From Sphingomonas natans (lineage in GTDB: Bacteria; Pseudomonadota; Alphaproteobacteria; Sphingomonadales; Sphingomonadaceae), in NCBI RefSeq assembly GCF_030546695.1, contig NZ_JAUOTP010000002.1:372001-436000 (forward strand): a stretch of 64,000 bases of DNA, read 5' to 3'. Below, piece after piece: positions 1-7,519 of the stretch. The notes under the pieces were generated by a model. It did no database searches. It was not told the origin of the DNA and saw only the letters and a list, made by a program, of their open reading frames with translations. A program made the translations under genes and the position numbers. The first letter of the stretch is position 1. Every line of letters starts with the position of its first letter.

Positions 1-1
1 C

Positions 2-457
2 GCCGCCGCGCGCGCACGGTACGACGCCGCGCAGCTGGACGTGAAGCGCACCGTCATCCGCGCGCCGATCTCGGGCATCGTCGCGCAGCGCAACGTCCAG
101 ATCGGCCAGCGCGTCGCCCCCGGCACCGCGATCATGACGATCGTTCCGGTCAACACCATGTATGTCGATGCCAATTTCAAGGAAGGCCAGCTGCGCAAGG
201 TCCGTGTTGGCCAGCCCGCGACGATGACCGCCGATCTCTATGGCGGCGGCGTCGAATATACGGGCAAGGTCGTCGGCATGGCGGGCGGCACCGGATCGGC
301 CTTCGCGCTGATCCCCGCGCAGAATGCGACCGGCAACTGGATCAAGGTCGTCCAGCGCATTCCGGTGCGCATCGCGCTCGATCCCAAGCAACTGGCCGAT
401 CACCCGTTGCGCGTCGGCCTCTCGATGGATGTCGATATCGACGTATCGGAGCGCTGA
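2..457 (+). CDS. emrA: HlyD/EmrA-family efflux adaptor, C-terminal part (cut by window edge)
   Basis: Periplasmic adaptor of a tripartite drug efflux pump, linking the inner-membrane MFS carrier to an outer-membrane channel. The frame is open to the window edge, so only the last 151 residues are present. They hold the second half of the lipoyl/barrel-sandwich domain (RAPISGIVAQRNVQIGQRV), then the beta-barrel region with MYVDANFKE, both typical of EmrA. The stop lies 2 bases before the start of the EmrB-type transporter, so the two are co-transcribed. The N-terminal membrane anchor, the coiled coil and any TolC-type partner would lie outside the window. The family assignment is firm; the substrate is unknown. 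Confidence 0.9.
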   Translation, partial: AAARARYDAAQLDVKRTVIRAPISGIVAQRNVQIGQRVAPGTAIMTIVPVNTMYVDANFKEGQLRKVRVGQPATMTADLYGGGVEYTGKVVGMAGGTGSAFALIPAQNATGNWIKVVQRIPVRIALDPKQLADHPLRVGLSMDVDIDVSER

Positions 458-459
458 GC

Positions 460-1995
460 GTGGCGAGCGCGGCACCCGCAGCAAAGCCGCAGGCGGGGCC
501 TTTGGCCAATCCCTGGCTGGTCGGCGTGGTCCTCGCGCTGTCTAACTTCATGGTGGTGCTCGATATATCGATCGCCAACGTCTCGGTGCCGCACATCGCC
601 GGCAGCCTCGCCATCGCGCCCGATCAGGGAACGTGGGTCATCACCTCTTATTCGGTGGCCGAGGCGATCTGCGTGCCGCTGACCGGCTGGCTCGTCGCGC
701 GCTTCGGCACGGTGCGAACCTATCTCGTCGCGATGACCGGGTTCGGCATCTTCTCGGTGCTGTGCGGCCTCTCGACGACGCTCGGCATGCTCGTCGCGTG
801 CCGGATCGGCCAGGGGATCTGCGGCGGGCCGATCATGCCGCTGACCCAGACCCTGCTGATGGCGGTCTTCCCGCCGCAGAAGCGCGGCCAGGCGATGGGA
901 TTATGGGCGATGACCACCGTCGTCGCGCCGATCGCGGGGCCGCTGCTCGGCGGCCCGATCAGCGACAATTGGTCCTGGCACTGGATCTTCTTCATCAATA
1001 TCCCGATCGCGATCATCTGCGTGGTCGGGTCCTTCTTCAACCTGCGCAATCATGAGACGCCGACGCGGGCGGCGCCGATCGACGTCGGCGGCATGGCCCT
1101 GCTGGTGATCTGGGTCGGCGCGCTCCAAATCATGCTCGATATCGGGCGCGACCATGACTGGTTCGCATCGGACATGATCAAGGCGCTCGCGATCGTCGCC
1201 GCGATCGGCTTCATCGCCTTCGTCATCTGGGAGCTGACCGCCGATCAGCCGGCCGTGAACCTGCGCGTGTTCCGCCATCGCGGCTTCTCGATGTCGCTAC
1301 TTTCGCTGTCGCTGACCTATGCGATCTTCTTTTCGGCGATCGTCGTGACGCCGCAATGGCTGCAGGGCGCGATGGGCTATACCGCGACCTGGTCGGGCTA
1401 TGTCGTCGCCTGGCAGGGCCTGTTCGCTGTCGTGATGTCGCCGATCGTGGGCAAATTGGTCGGCATCACAGATCCGCGCCGCGTCTATTCGCTGGGCGTG
1501 TCCTGGATGGCGATGACGATGCTCCTGCGCGCCAATTGGTCGACCGATGTCGATTACTGGCATCTCGCCGTGCCGCATCTGCTGCTCGGGATTGGCATGC
1601 CGATGTTCTTCGTGCCGGTGACGATGATCGCGCTCGCGGCGGTCGATCCCGCCGAGGTGCCGGGCGCGGCCGGTCTCCAGAATTTCGCGCGGACGCTCTC
1701 GGGCGCGTTCGGCACCTCGATCGCGACCACCATGTGGCAGAATGGCGCCGAACAGCAGCGCGCCGAACTCGCCAATATCATCAATCCCGCGATGTTCGAG
1801 CAGCAGGCGGCCGCGGCCGGCCTCAGCGCGGAGCGCATGCGCGGGCTCCTGGAGCAACTGGTGATGGGCCAGGGCTTCGCGCTGTCGCTGGTCCACATCT
1901 ACCAGGTCGCGGCTGCCTTGTTGTTCGTGAGCGCGACGTTCGTCTGGTTCGCGCCGCGCCCGCGCGGTAGCCCCGCCGCGGGGGGCGGACACTGA
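460..1995 (+). CDS. emrB: DHA2 (EmrB/QacA) family MFS drug exporter
   Basis: Inner-membrane drug:proton antiporter of the 14-helix DHA2 family, 511 residues, the usual length. Seen in the sequence: the first helix ends in VLDISIANVSVPHIAGSL, a motif A-like loop GWLVARFGTVRT near residue 75, and the motif C-like region RIGQGICGGPIMPLTQ near residue 115. It starts at a GTG 2 bases after the adaptor stop, indicating translational coupling. With the adaptor it forms an EmrAB-type pump that moves hydrophobic compounds across both membranes when paired with an outer-membrane channel. No local regulator is visible. Specific substrates cannot be read from the sequence. Confidence 0.92.
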   Translation: MASAAPAAKPQAGPLANPWLVGVVLALSNFMVVLDISIANVSVPHIAGSLAIAPDQGTWVITSYSVAEAICVPLTGWLVARFGTVRTYLVAMTGFGIFSVLCGLSTTLGMLVACRIGQGICGGPIMPLTQTLLMAVFPPQKRGQAMGLWAMTTVVAPIAGPLLGGPISDNWSWHWIFFINIPIAIICVVGSFFNLRNHETPTRAAPIDVGGMALLVIWVGALQIMLDIGRDHDWFASDMIKALAIVAAIGFIAFVIWELTADQPAVNLRVFRHRGFSMSLLSLSLTYAIFFSAIVVTPQWLQGAMGYTATWSGYVVAWQGLFAVVMSPIVGKLVGITDPRRVYSLGVSWMAMTMLLRANWSTDVDYWHLAVPHLLLGIGMPMFFVPVTMIALAAVDPAEVPGAAGLQNFARTLSGAFGTSIATTMWQNGAEQQRAELANIINPAMFEQQAAAAGLSAERMRGLLEQLVMGQGFALSLVHIYQVAAALLFVSATFVWFAPRPRGSPAAGGGH

Positions 1996-2087
1996 GCCGC
2001 CCGGTCGATCGCATCCCGCCGATGTCGCAAAAGCGCCTTATTGCATGGGCAGGACCGCCAACCATATCATGACGGCCAGACAGGCCG

Positions 2088-2879
2088 GTGCAACAATTCG
2101 GGATACAATCGAACGTGGCGACCAAAGCGCTGAAGCCCGGTTTCTGGCGGCGGGAGCATCATCTGGACCGGATGAACCTGCGCCAGCTGGTCGTGGCCTA
2201 TTTCCAGTATCCGGCGGTGATCGCCTATCTTGCGCTGAGTGCGCTCTCGATCGGGGTTTTCGTTGCCCGCCCGGCGCCCGTGCTGCCGACATTGGCCGCA
2301 GTGATCATCTCGGTGCTGCTCTACCCGCTCGTCTGGTACGGGCTGCATCGCTTCGTCCTGCACAGCCGCTGGATGTTCAAGGTACCGATGCTCGCCGCGA
2401 CCTGGAAGCGGATCCACTACGATCACCACCAGAATCCGAACCATCTCGAGATATTGTTCGGCGCGCTGCACACGACGCTGCCGACTATCTTCCTCGCGAC
2501 CGCCCCGATCGGCTGGGCGCTCGGCGGCCTCGGCGGAGCGGCCGCCGCCTTCGCCACCGGGCTGCTGACGACCTGCGCCTATGAATTCTGCCACTGCATC
2601 CAGCATCTGGCCTACAGCCCCAAGCATCCGATGCTGGTGATGATGAAGCAGCGCCACATGGCGCACCACTTCCACGACGAAAGTGGCAATTTCGGCATCA
2701 CCAATTTCTTCTGGGATCGCCTGTTCGGCACGAGCTACGCCAAGGTGAGCGAGCGCAAGAAGAGCCAGACGGTCTTCAATCTCGGCTACACGCCCGAGAT
2801 CGCGAAGCGTTGGCCGAAGGTCGCGGAACTGTCGGGCGGCGTCGCCACCGGCCACCCCGCCAGCCGCATCAAGCACTGA
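2088..2879 (+). CDS. Sterol desaturase / fatty acid hydroxylase superfamily membrane protein
   Basis: Di-iron integral-membrane oxygenase that should hydroxylate or desaturate a lipid, fatty-acyl or carotenoid-type substrate. The eight-histidine signature is present: HRFVLH, HYDHH, then HCIQH and HMAHHFHDE. Hydrophobic segments precede the first histidine cluster and lie between clusters. The frame begins at GTG 2088; another GTG at 2115 (VATKALKPGF) is an equally good start, since the first nine codons have no family support. The next gene starts 8 bases downstream, so the two probably share a transcript. In sphingomonads such enzymes often act on sphingolipids or hydroxy fatty acids, but the substrate here is inference. 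Confidence 0.85.
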   Translation: MQQFGIQSNVATKALKPGFWRREHHLDRMNLRQLVVAYFQYPAVIAYLALSALSIGVFVARPAPVLPTLAAVIISVLLYPLVWYGLHRFVLHSRWMFKVPMLAATWKRIHYDHHQNPNHLEILFGALHTTLPTIFLATAPIGWALGGLGGAAAAFATGLLTTCAYEFCHCIQHLAYSPKHPMLVMMKQRHMAHHFHDESGNFGITNFFWDRLFGTSYAKVSERKKSQTVFNLGYTPEIAKRWPKVAELSGGVATGHPASRIKH

Positions 2880-2887
2880 GCACCGGC

Positions 2888-4057
2888 ATGAGCGAAGCGG
2901 CGACGATCCGCCCGGTCGTGACGAAGGCCGACAAGAAGGCCTTCGTCAATCTGCCGTTCCGCCTCTATGCCGAGGATCCGGCCTGGATCGCGCCGCTGAA
3001 GGATGAGGTGATGGGCCTCATCACCCCGGGCAAGAATCCGTTCTTCGAACATGCCGAGGCGCAGCTCTTCCTGGCCGAGCGCGACGGCGAAGTCGTCGGC
3101 CGCATCTCCGCCTCGATCGATCATGCCTGGACGCCGATGCCTGCCGACAAGGGCGGCGGCGCGGACAGCGGCAATTGGGGCTATCTCGACGCCGAGGACC
3201 AGGAGGTCGCCCGCCTCCTGATCGCACGTGCCGAGCAGTGGCTGCGCGAACATGGGGTCAAGCGCTCGATCGGCCCGATCAGCATGTCGATCTGGGAAGA
3301 GCCGGGTCTCCTCATCAAGGGCCACGACCAGCCGCCGACGGTGATGATGGGGCATGACGATCGGCGCTACGAGGCGTGGGTCGAGGCTGCGGGCTATGCC
3401 AAGGTCAAGGACCTGCACACGTGGGAACTCGACATCCGCGTGCCCTTCCCGCCGCTCATCCAGCGTATCATCTCGTCCGGCGAGAAGAATCCGCGGATCG
3501 TCGTCCGCAAGGTCGACAAGCGCAAGTTCGCCGAGGAAGCCGCGATCATCCTCGCCATCCTCAACGATGCGTGGAGCGACAATTGGGGCTTCGTGCCCTT
3601 CACCGAGAGCGAGATCGCCTTCGCCGGCAAGAAGATGAAGCCGATCATCTTCAACGATCTGGTCCGCATCGCCGAGCTGGACGGCGAGCCCGTCGCCTTC
3701 ATGATGACCTGGCCCGATCTCAACGAGCTGCAGGCCGATCTGAACGGCGAACTGTTCCCGTTCGGGTTCATCAAGTTGCTGTGGCGGCTCAATGGCGGCT
3801 TTTCGGGCAAGCCCAAGGTCAAGACGATGCGCGTGCCGCTGATGGGCGTGGTCAAGCGCCTCCAGGCGAGCCGGATGGCGAGCCAACTCGCCTTCATGAT
3901 GATCGAATATGTCCGCCGCGACGCGGTGGCCTTCTACGGCTCGACGCGCAGCGAGATCGGCTGGATCCTCGAAGACAATCAGGGGATGAACTCGATCGCG
4001 ACCTCGATCAATTGCGAGATCAACAAGACCTATCGCATCTACGAAAAGGCGCTTTAG
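2888..4057 (+). CDS. GNAT-like protein, conserved in alphaproteobacteria
   Basis: 389 residues from ATG 2888; this start lies 8 bases after the hydroxylase stop and opens with the sensible N-terminus MSEAATIRPVVTKADKKAF. The N-terminal part (AEAQLFLAERDGEVVGRISA, residues about 55-75) looks like a GNAT acetyltransferase fold, and a second GNAT-like segment lies around DGEPVAFMMTWPDLNE. There is no signal peptide or membrane segment, so it is cytoplasmic. Relatives are often annotated as N-acetyltransferase or, less convincingly, dATP pyrophosphohydrolase. I cannot name a substrate. Position after a membrane lipid-modifying enzyme hints at lipid-linked acyl transfer, but that is only context. 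Confidence 0.75.
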   Translation: MSEAATIRPVVTKADKKAFVNLPFRLYAEDPAWIAPLKDEVMGLITPGKNPFFEHAEAQLFLAERDGEVVGRISASIDHAWTPMPADKGGGADSGNWGYLDAEDQEVARLLIARAEQWLREHGVKRSIGPISMSIWEEPGLLIKGHDQPPTVMMGHDDRRYEAWVEAAGYAKVKDLHTWELDIRVPFPPLIQRIISSGEKNPRIVVRKVDKRKFAEEAAIILAILNDAWSDNWGFVPFTESEIAFAGKKMKPIIFNDLVRIAELDGEPVAFMMTWPDLNELQADLNGELFPFGFIKLLWRLNGGFSGKPKVKTMRVPLMGVVKRLQASRMASQLAFMMIEYVRRDAVAFYGSTRSEIGWILEDNQGMNSIATSINCEINKTYRIYEKAL

Positions 4058-4115
4058 CCTCAACGCGCGCTGTCCGAAGACGCTCGGCGGTAACCGGGCG
4101 CTTGGGCCGGACAGG

Positions 4116-4892
4116 TCAGCGCAGCGTGATCCATGTCGGCGCGTGGTCGCTGGCCTTCTCCTTGCCGCGCGTCGCGCGATCGACGCCGGCATCGACGAGC
4201 CGGTCCGCCGCCGCCGGGCTCAGCATCAGATGATCGATGCGGAACCCCGCGTCGCGCGGCCAGGCGTTCATCGTATAATCCCAGAAGGTATAGACCGGGC
4301 CGCGTGGATGGATCGCGCGGATCGCGTCGGTCCAGCCGGCGTGGATCAGCCGGCGGAAGCAGGCGCGGCTTTCGGGCTGCGAGAGCGCGTCCGCCGCCAT
4401 CCGCGCCGCCGAGAAGACGTCGTCGCGATCGTCGGTCGGGATCACGTTCCAGTCGCCCGCCAGCACGACCGGCCGCTCGCTCGCGAACAATGTCTCCGCG
4501 CGCGCCAGCAACGCCTCGAACCAAGCGAGCTTGTAATCGAACTTGGGGCCGGGCTGCGGATTGCCGTTGGGCAGATAGAGCGAAGCGACGATGACTCCAT
4601 CGACCTCGGCCTCGATATAGCGGCTGTGGCTCGGATCGGGATCGTTCGGCAGCCCGCGCATCGTCTCGATCAGCGCGGCTTCGCGCGCGAGGATGGCGAC
4701 GCCGTTCCAGCTCTTCTGGCCGTGCCAGATTGCGCGATAGCCGGCGGCGGCGATCTCCATTTCGGGGAAGCGCTCGTCGGGCGCCTTCAATTCCTGGAGA
4801 CAGGCGACATCGGGCTTGGTCTCGTCGAGCCATTCGAGGAGACGCGGCAGGCGCGCGCCGATGCCGTTGATGTTGAACGTCGCGATCTTCAT
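4116..4892 (-). CDS. xth: Exodeoxyribonuclease III (AP endonuclease family)
   Basis: Mg-dependent exonuclease/AP endonuclease of base-excision repair that cuts 5' of abasic sites. All catalytic blocks are visible: FNINGIGAR at the N-terminus, LQELK with the metal-binding Glu, GDWNVIPTD (the DxN pair) mid-protein, and the C-terminal FRIDHLML and SDHAP. 258 residues from ATG 4892 (MKIATFN), the usual family length. A start four codons upstream (4904) exists but adds nothing conserved. It stands alone, convergent with the GNAT-like gene; upstream lies a palindromic repeat. Confidence 0.95.
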   Translation of the reverse strand: MKIATFNINGIGARLPRLLEWLDETKPDVACLQELKAPDERFPEMEIAAAGYRAIWHGQKSWNGVAILAREAALIETMRGLPNDPDPSHSRYIEAEVDGVIVASLYLPNGNPQPGPKFDYKLAWFEALLARAETLFASERPVVLAGDWNVIPTDDRDDVFSAARMAADALSQPESRACFRRLIHAGWTDAIRAIHPRGPVYTFWDYTMNAWPRDAGFRIDHLMLSPAAADRLVDAGVDRATRGKEKASDHAPTWITLR

Positions 4893-4935
4893 GGGGCCGG
4901 GCATAGCGGGCGCTTGGGCCGCTCGGAAACCCTTT

Positions 4936-5013
4936 CCGTTCGTGCTGAGCCTGTCGAAGCACCGTTCTTCTTGTCCTGAAAGGACGGCCCTTCGACACGC
5001 TCAGGGCAAACGG
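4936..5013. repeat. Palindromic intergenic repeat, family A
   Basis: Two imperfect 30-base inverted arms, 4936-4965 and 4984-5013, separated by 18 bases. The core of the left arm reads CGTGCTGAGCCTGTCGAAG and the right arm carries CTTCGACACGCTCAGGGCA. It lies between erpA and xth, which are on the same strand. This type of element is scattered through many sphingomonad genomes; it could fold in RNA and limit readthrough from erpA into xth. Confidence 0.85.
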
Positions 5014-5024
5014 CACGACATTGC

Positions 5025-5357
5025 CTAAATGGAGAAGCTGGTTCCGCAGCCGCAGCCGGACGCGGCATTCGGGTTGGTCACCTGGAACGAGGCCCCACCG
5101 AGATTCTCGACATAATCGACCGCGCTGCCGCGGACGAGATCGAGGCTGACCGAATCGACGACGAGCGTCACGCCGTCGCGCTGGGCGACTTCGTCGTCAC
5201 CCTCGACCGCGTCGGCGAGCCCGAATTTATACTGGAAACCCGCGCAGCCGCCGCCTTCGACGGCGAGGCGCAGAATCGCGGGCTTGCCTTGCTTGCCCGC
5301 GATCGTCGCCACGCGCTTGGCGGCGGAAGGGGTGATATCGATCGCGGTGTCGCTCAT
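5025..5357 (-). CDS. erpA: Iron-sulfur cluster insertion protein (A-type carrier)
   Basis: A-type Fe-S carrier that accepts a cluster from the assembly scaffold and delivers it to apo-enzymes. The 110-residue length and the three conserved cysteines are as expected: Cys38 in EGGGCAGFQY and Cys102/Cys104 in the terminal GCGCG. The start is ATG 5357 (MSDTAID); the frame stays open further upstream, but that part has no family similarity. It is followed downstream by a palindromic repeat. It could be called IscA or SufA instead; the sequence alone cannot separate these paralogues with certainty. Confidence 0.9.
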   Translation of the reverse strand: MSDTAIDITPSAAKRVATIAGKQGKPAILRLAVEGGGCAGFQYKFGLADAVEGDDEVAQRDGVTLVVDSVSLDLVRGSAVDYVENLGGASFQVTNPNAASGCGCGTSFSI

Positions 5358-5394
5358 GTCGTCGAGATAGGGTGCGCCGCTACCGGCGGCAAGC

Positions 5395-6105
5395 TCACTC
5401 GACGTCGTCGGGGCCACCAAGCGCGATCGTGGTGGCGCGCTGCTGCTGCGCGACGACATAGTCGCCCGCCTGCAGGAAGGGCACCGGGTTGACGGCATGG
5501 CCGTCGATGCGGACTTCGTAATGGAGGTGCGGGCCGGTCGAGCGGCCGGTGGAGCCGACGAGCGCAATCAGATCGCCGCGGTGCACGAGCTGGCCCGAAT
5601 GGACGAGGATGCGCGAGAGGTGGCCGAAGCGCGTCTGCACGCCCTTGCCGTGCGCGACCTCGACGAGATTGCCATAGCCGTTCGACCATTCGGCCTTGTC
5701 GACGATGCCGTCCGCGGTGGCATAGACCGCGGTGCCCTGGGGTGCCGCGAGATCGATGCCGGCGTGCATCGCGGCCGAACCGCGGAACGGATCGGAGCGG
5801 ACGCCGTAGCCCGAGGTGAAGGTCGCGGCGTTGATCGGCTTGGCGGAGGGGACGGCGATCACGCCCTGGCCGATCTGGTCCTGCTTCTTCCAGCCCATGA
5901 ACATCGCGTGGAAGGCATCGTCACCGCCGGAAATCGCGGCCGCATCCTCGATCGAGTCGAGCGCGGCGCCGTCGGCGACGATCTTGTCGCCGACCTGCGG
6001 GGTCATCACGGTATCGGCAAAGGCCGGAGCTGCGGCGGTCAGCAGGCCGAAGGCGGCGAAGAGACGGACAATCGAGCGGACGGTCTTCGAACGTGATGCA
6101 GTCAT
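5395..6105 (-). CDS. Exported M23 family peptidase (LytM/peptidoglycan endopeptidase)
   Basis: Periplasmic zinc metallopeptidase expected to cleave, or to regulate cleavage of, peptidoglycan cross-links. Residues 1-30 are a signal peptide ending in APAFA. The catalytic LytM domain occupies about residues 95-215, with the zinc ligands in HAGIDLAAPQGT and the HLHYEV motif after GSTGRSTGP. 236 residues. An intact HxxxD plus HxH pair suggests an active enzyme rather than an EnvC-type activator. It reads in the same direction as erpA 37 bases downstream, possibly in one transcript. Confidence 0.92.
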   Translation of the reverse strand: MTASRSKTVRSIVRLFAAFGLLTAAAPAFADTVMTPQVGDKIVADGAALDSIEDAAAISGGDDAFHAMFMGWKKQDQIGQGVIAVPSAKPINAATFTSGYGVRSDPFRGSAAMHAGIDLAAPQGTAVYATADGIVDKAEWSNGYGNLVEVAHGKGVQTRFGHLSRILVHSGQLVHRGDLIALVGSTGRSTGPHLHYEVRIDGHAVNPVPFLQAGDYVVAQQQRATTIALGGPDDVE

Positions 6106-6161
6106 GCGATCCCCGGCGTTGGCTTGTCCCGCATGAGAGCCCCCGCTCCCGCACGATCAGG

Positions 6162-7025
6162 TTAAGCGTCCGTCCTGGAGAATGCCCCTCCCGCGACGAC
6201 GACTGGGGTCTGTCGCTTTGGTTCCGGGGCTGCAAGCGATGCGTAAAATTCCGGCGTCAGACCGGCAGCTAGCCGCGCCGAGTCGTTGAAAGGGGCTTTT
6301 ATCGCGCCTTTAAAGTGTCGCACGACGAGCTCGCGCCACTGTTCGGCGGGCTCGCGGCCCGCATTCCGCGCGGACGATTCGAACCATTTCATCCCCGTGG
6401 CGACGTGTTTGATCTCGTCGCTAAGGATGCGCGCCAGAATCCGCGACGAAACAGCGTCCCCGACCGCATCGAACCGCACGATCATCTGCGGCGTGACGTC
6501 GAGCCCGCGCGCCTCCAGCACGAGCGGGACGACCGCGAGCCGCGCGCCGGCATCATGCGCGGTTGCCTCGGCCGCTTCCCACAATCCGTCGTGCGCGGGC
6601 AGGTCGCCATAGGCCGCCCCCAGCGCGCGCAGCCGCCGGTCGATCAGCGCGAAATGCATCGCCTCCTCGGCCGCGACCCGCATCCAGTCGTCGGCGAAGG
6701 CGCGCGGGAACTGCCCGCCGAAGCGGCCGACCAGATCGACTGCGAGATCGATCGCGACGCATTCGATATGCGCGATCGCATGGAGCAGGGCGATCCGGTT
6801 GGTGAGGCTCCCGCCCTTCTTGCGCTTGGGCATGTGCGAGGGCGGGAGCAGTTCGGGCCGCCCGGTGCGCGCCGGACGCGCGGGCATCGCCACATCGAAG
6901 ACATGCGCCAGCTGCCCGGCGTGCCAGCCGCGCGCCGCCGCCCGCGCCGCCATCACCTTGGCGCGCGGATCGGCGGTGAGCAGGACATCGCGACAGGCGG
7001 CGCTAAGGGTCGCCGGTGGGATCAA
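6162..7025 (-). CDS. DUF455 ferritin-like protein
   Basis: Helical ferritin-like protein of the DUF455 (PF04305) family; function not established. Candidate metal ligands are visible in the three typical blocks: AIAHIECVAIDLAVDL, AAEEAMHFALIDRR and LSDEIKHVATGMKWF, i.e. E..H and EAxxH-type patterns of a di-iron carboxylate bundle. I place the start at TTG 7025, which overlaps the bcp stop (TTGA) and gives 287 residues; the open frame continues upstream but only as antisense-like sequence inside bcp. The tight coupling to a peroxiredoxin suggests a role in iron or peroxide handling, which is inference. Confidence 0.85.
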   Translation of the reverse strand: MIPPATLSAACRDVLLTADPRAKVMAARAAARGWHAGQLAHVFDVAMPARPARTGRPELLPPSHMPKRKKGGSLTNRIALLHAIAHIECVAIDLAVDLVGRFGGQFPRAFADDWMRVAAEEAMHFALIDRRLRALGAAYGDLPAHDGLWEAAEATAHDAGARLAVVPLVLEARGLDVTPQMIVRFDAVGDAVSSRILARILSDEIKHVATGMKWFESSARNAGREPAEQWRELVVRHFKGAIKAPFNDSARLAAGLTPEFYASLAAPEPKRQTPVVVAGGAFSRTDA

Positions 7026-7492
7026 GCGCTCTTCAACGCGCGCGCTGCCGCCAGCACCGTCTCGACATGGCCCGGCACCTTCACCTTGCGCCAGATCTTC
7101 GCGATCGTGCCGTCGGCCGCGATCAGGAAGGTCGCGCGATCGATGCCCATATATTTGCGGCCGTAGAGGCTCTTCTCGATCCACGTGCCGAAAGCCTCGC
7201 ACACCGATCCGTCCGCGTCGGTCGCGAGCGGCACGGTCAGCGCATGTTTGGCAGCGAACTTGGCATGATCTTTGGGACTGTTCTTCGAAATGCCGAGCAG
7301 GCCGGCCCCCTCCAGCTCGAACGCGGCGAGATGCTGCGAGAAGTCGATCGCCTCGCGCGTGCAGCCCGACGTATCGTCCTTCGGATAGAAAAACAGGACA
7401 AGCGTGCGCCCGAGCAGCGAGGAGAGCGGCATCGCGCTGCCGTCGCCGGCCTGCAGCGTCACGTCGGGGGCCTTGTCGCCTTCGTTGAGCAT
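7022..7492 (-). CDS. bcp: Thioredoxin-dependent thiol peroxidase (Bcp/PrxQ)
   Basis: Cytoplasmic peroxiredoxin that reduces hydrogen and organic peroxides using thioredoxin. 156 residues. The peroxidatic Cys44 lies in the motif DDTSGCT after the strand LVLFFYPK. The residue five positions later, a resolving cysteine in E. coli Bcp, is Ile49 here. Another cysteine, Cys98 (DGSVCEAFGTW), is in the place used by PrxQ proteins whose resolving cysteine lies in helix alpha-3, so an atypical 2-Cys mechanism is still likely. It lies between glnE (upstream, 27 bases) and the coupled DUF455 gene, all on the minus strand. Confidence 0.95.
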   Translation of the reverse strand: MLNEGDKAPDVTLQAGDGSAMPLSSLLGRTLVLFFYPKDDTSGCTREAIDFSQHLAAFELEGAGLLGISKNSPKDHAKFAAKHALTVPLATDADGSVCEAFGTWIEKSLYGRKYMGIDRATFLIAADGTIAKIWRKVKVPGHVETVLAAARALKSA

Positions 7493-7519
7493 CGCATCGT
7501 CTCCTCGGTCGCGCCCCCT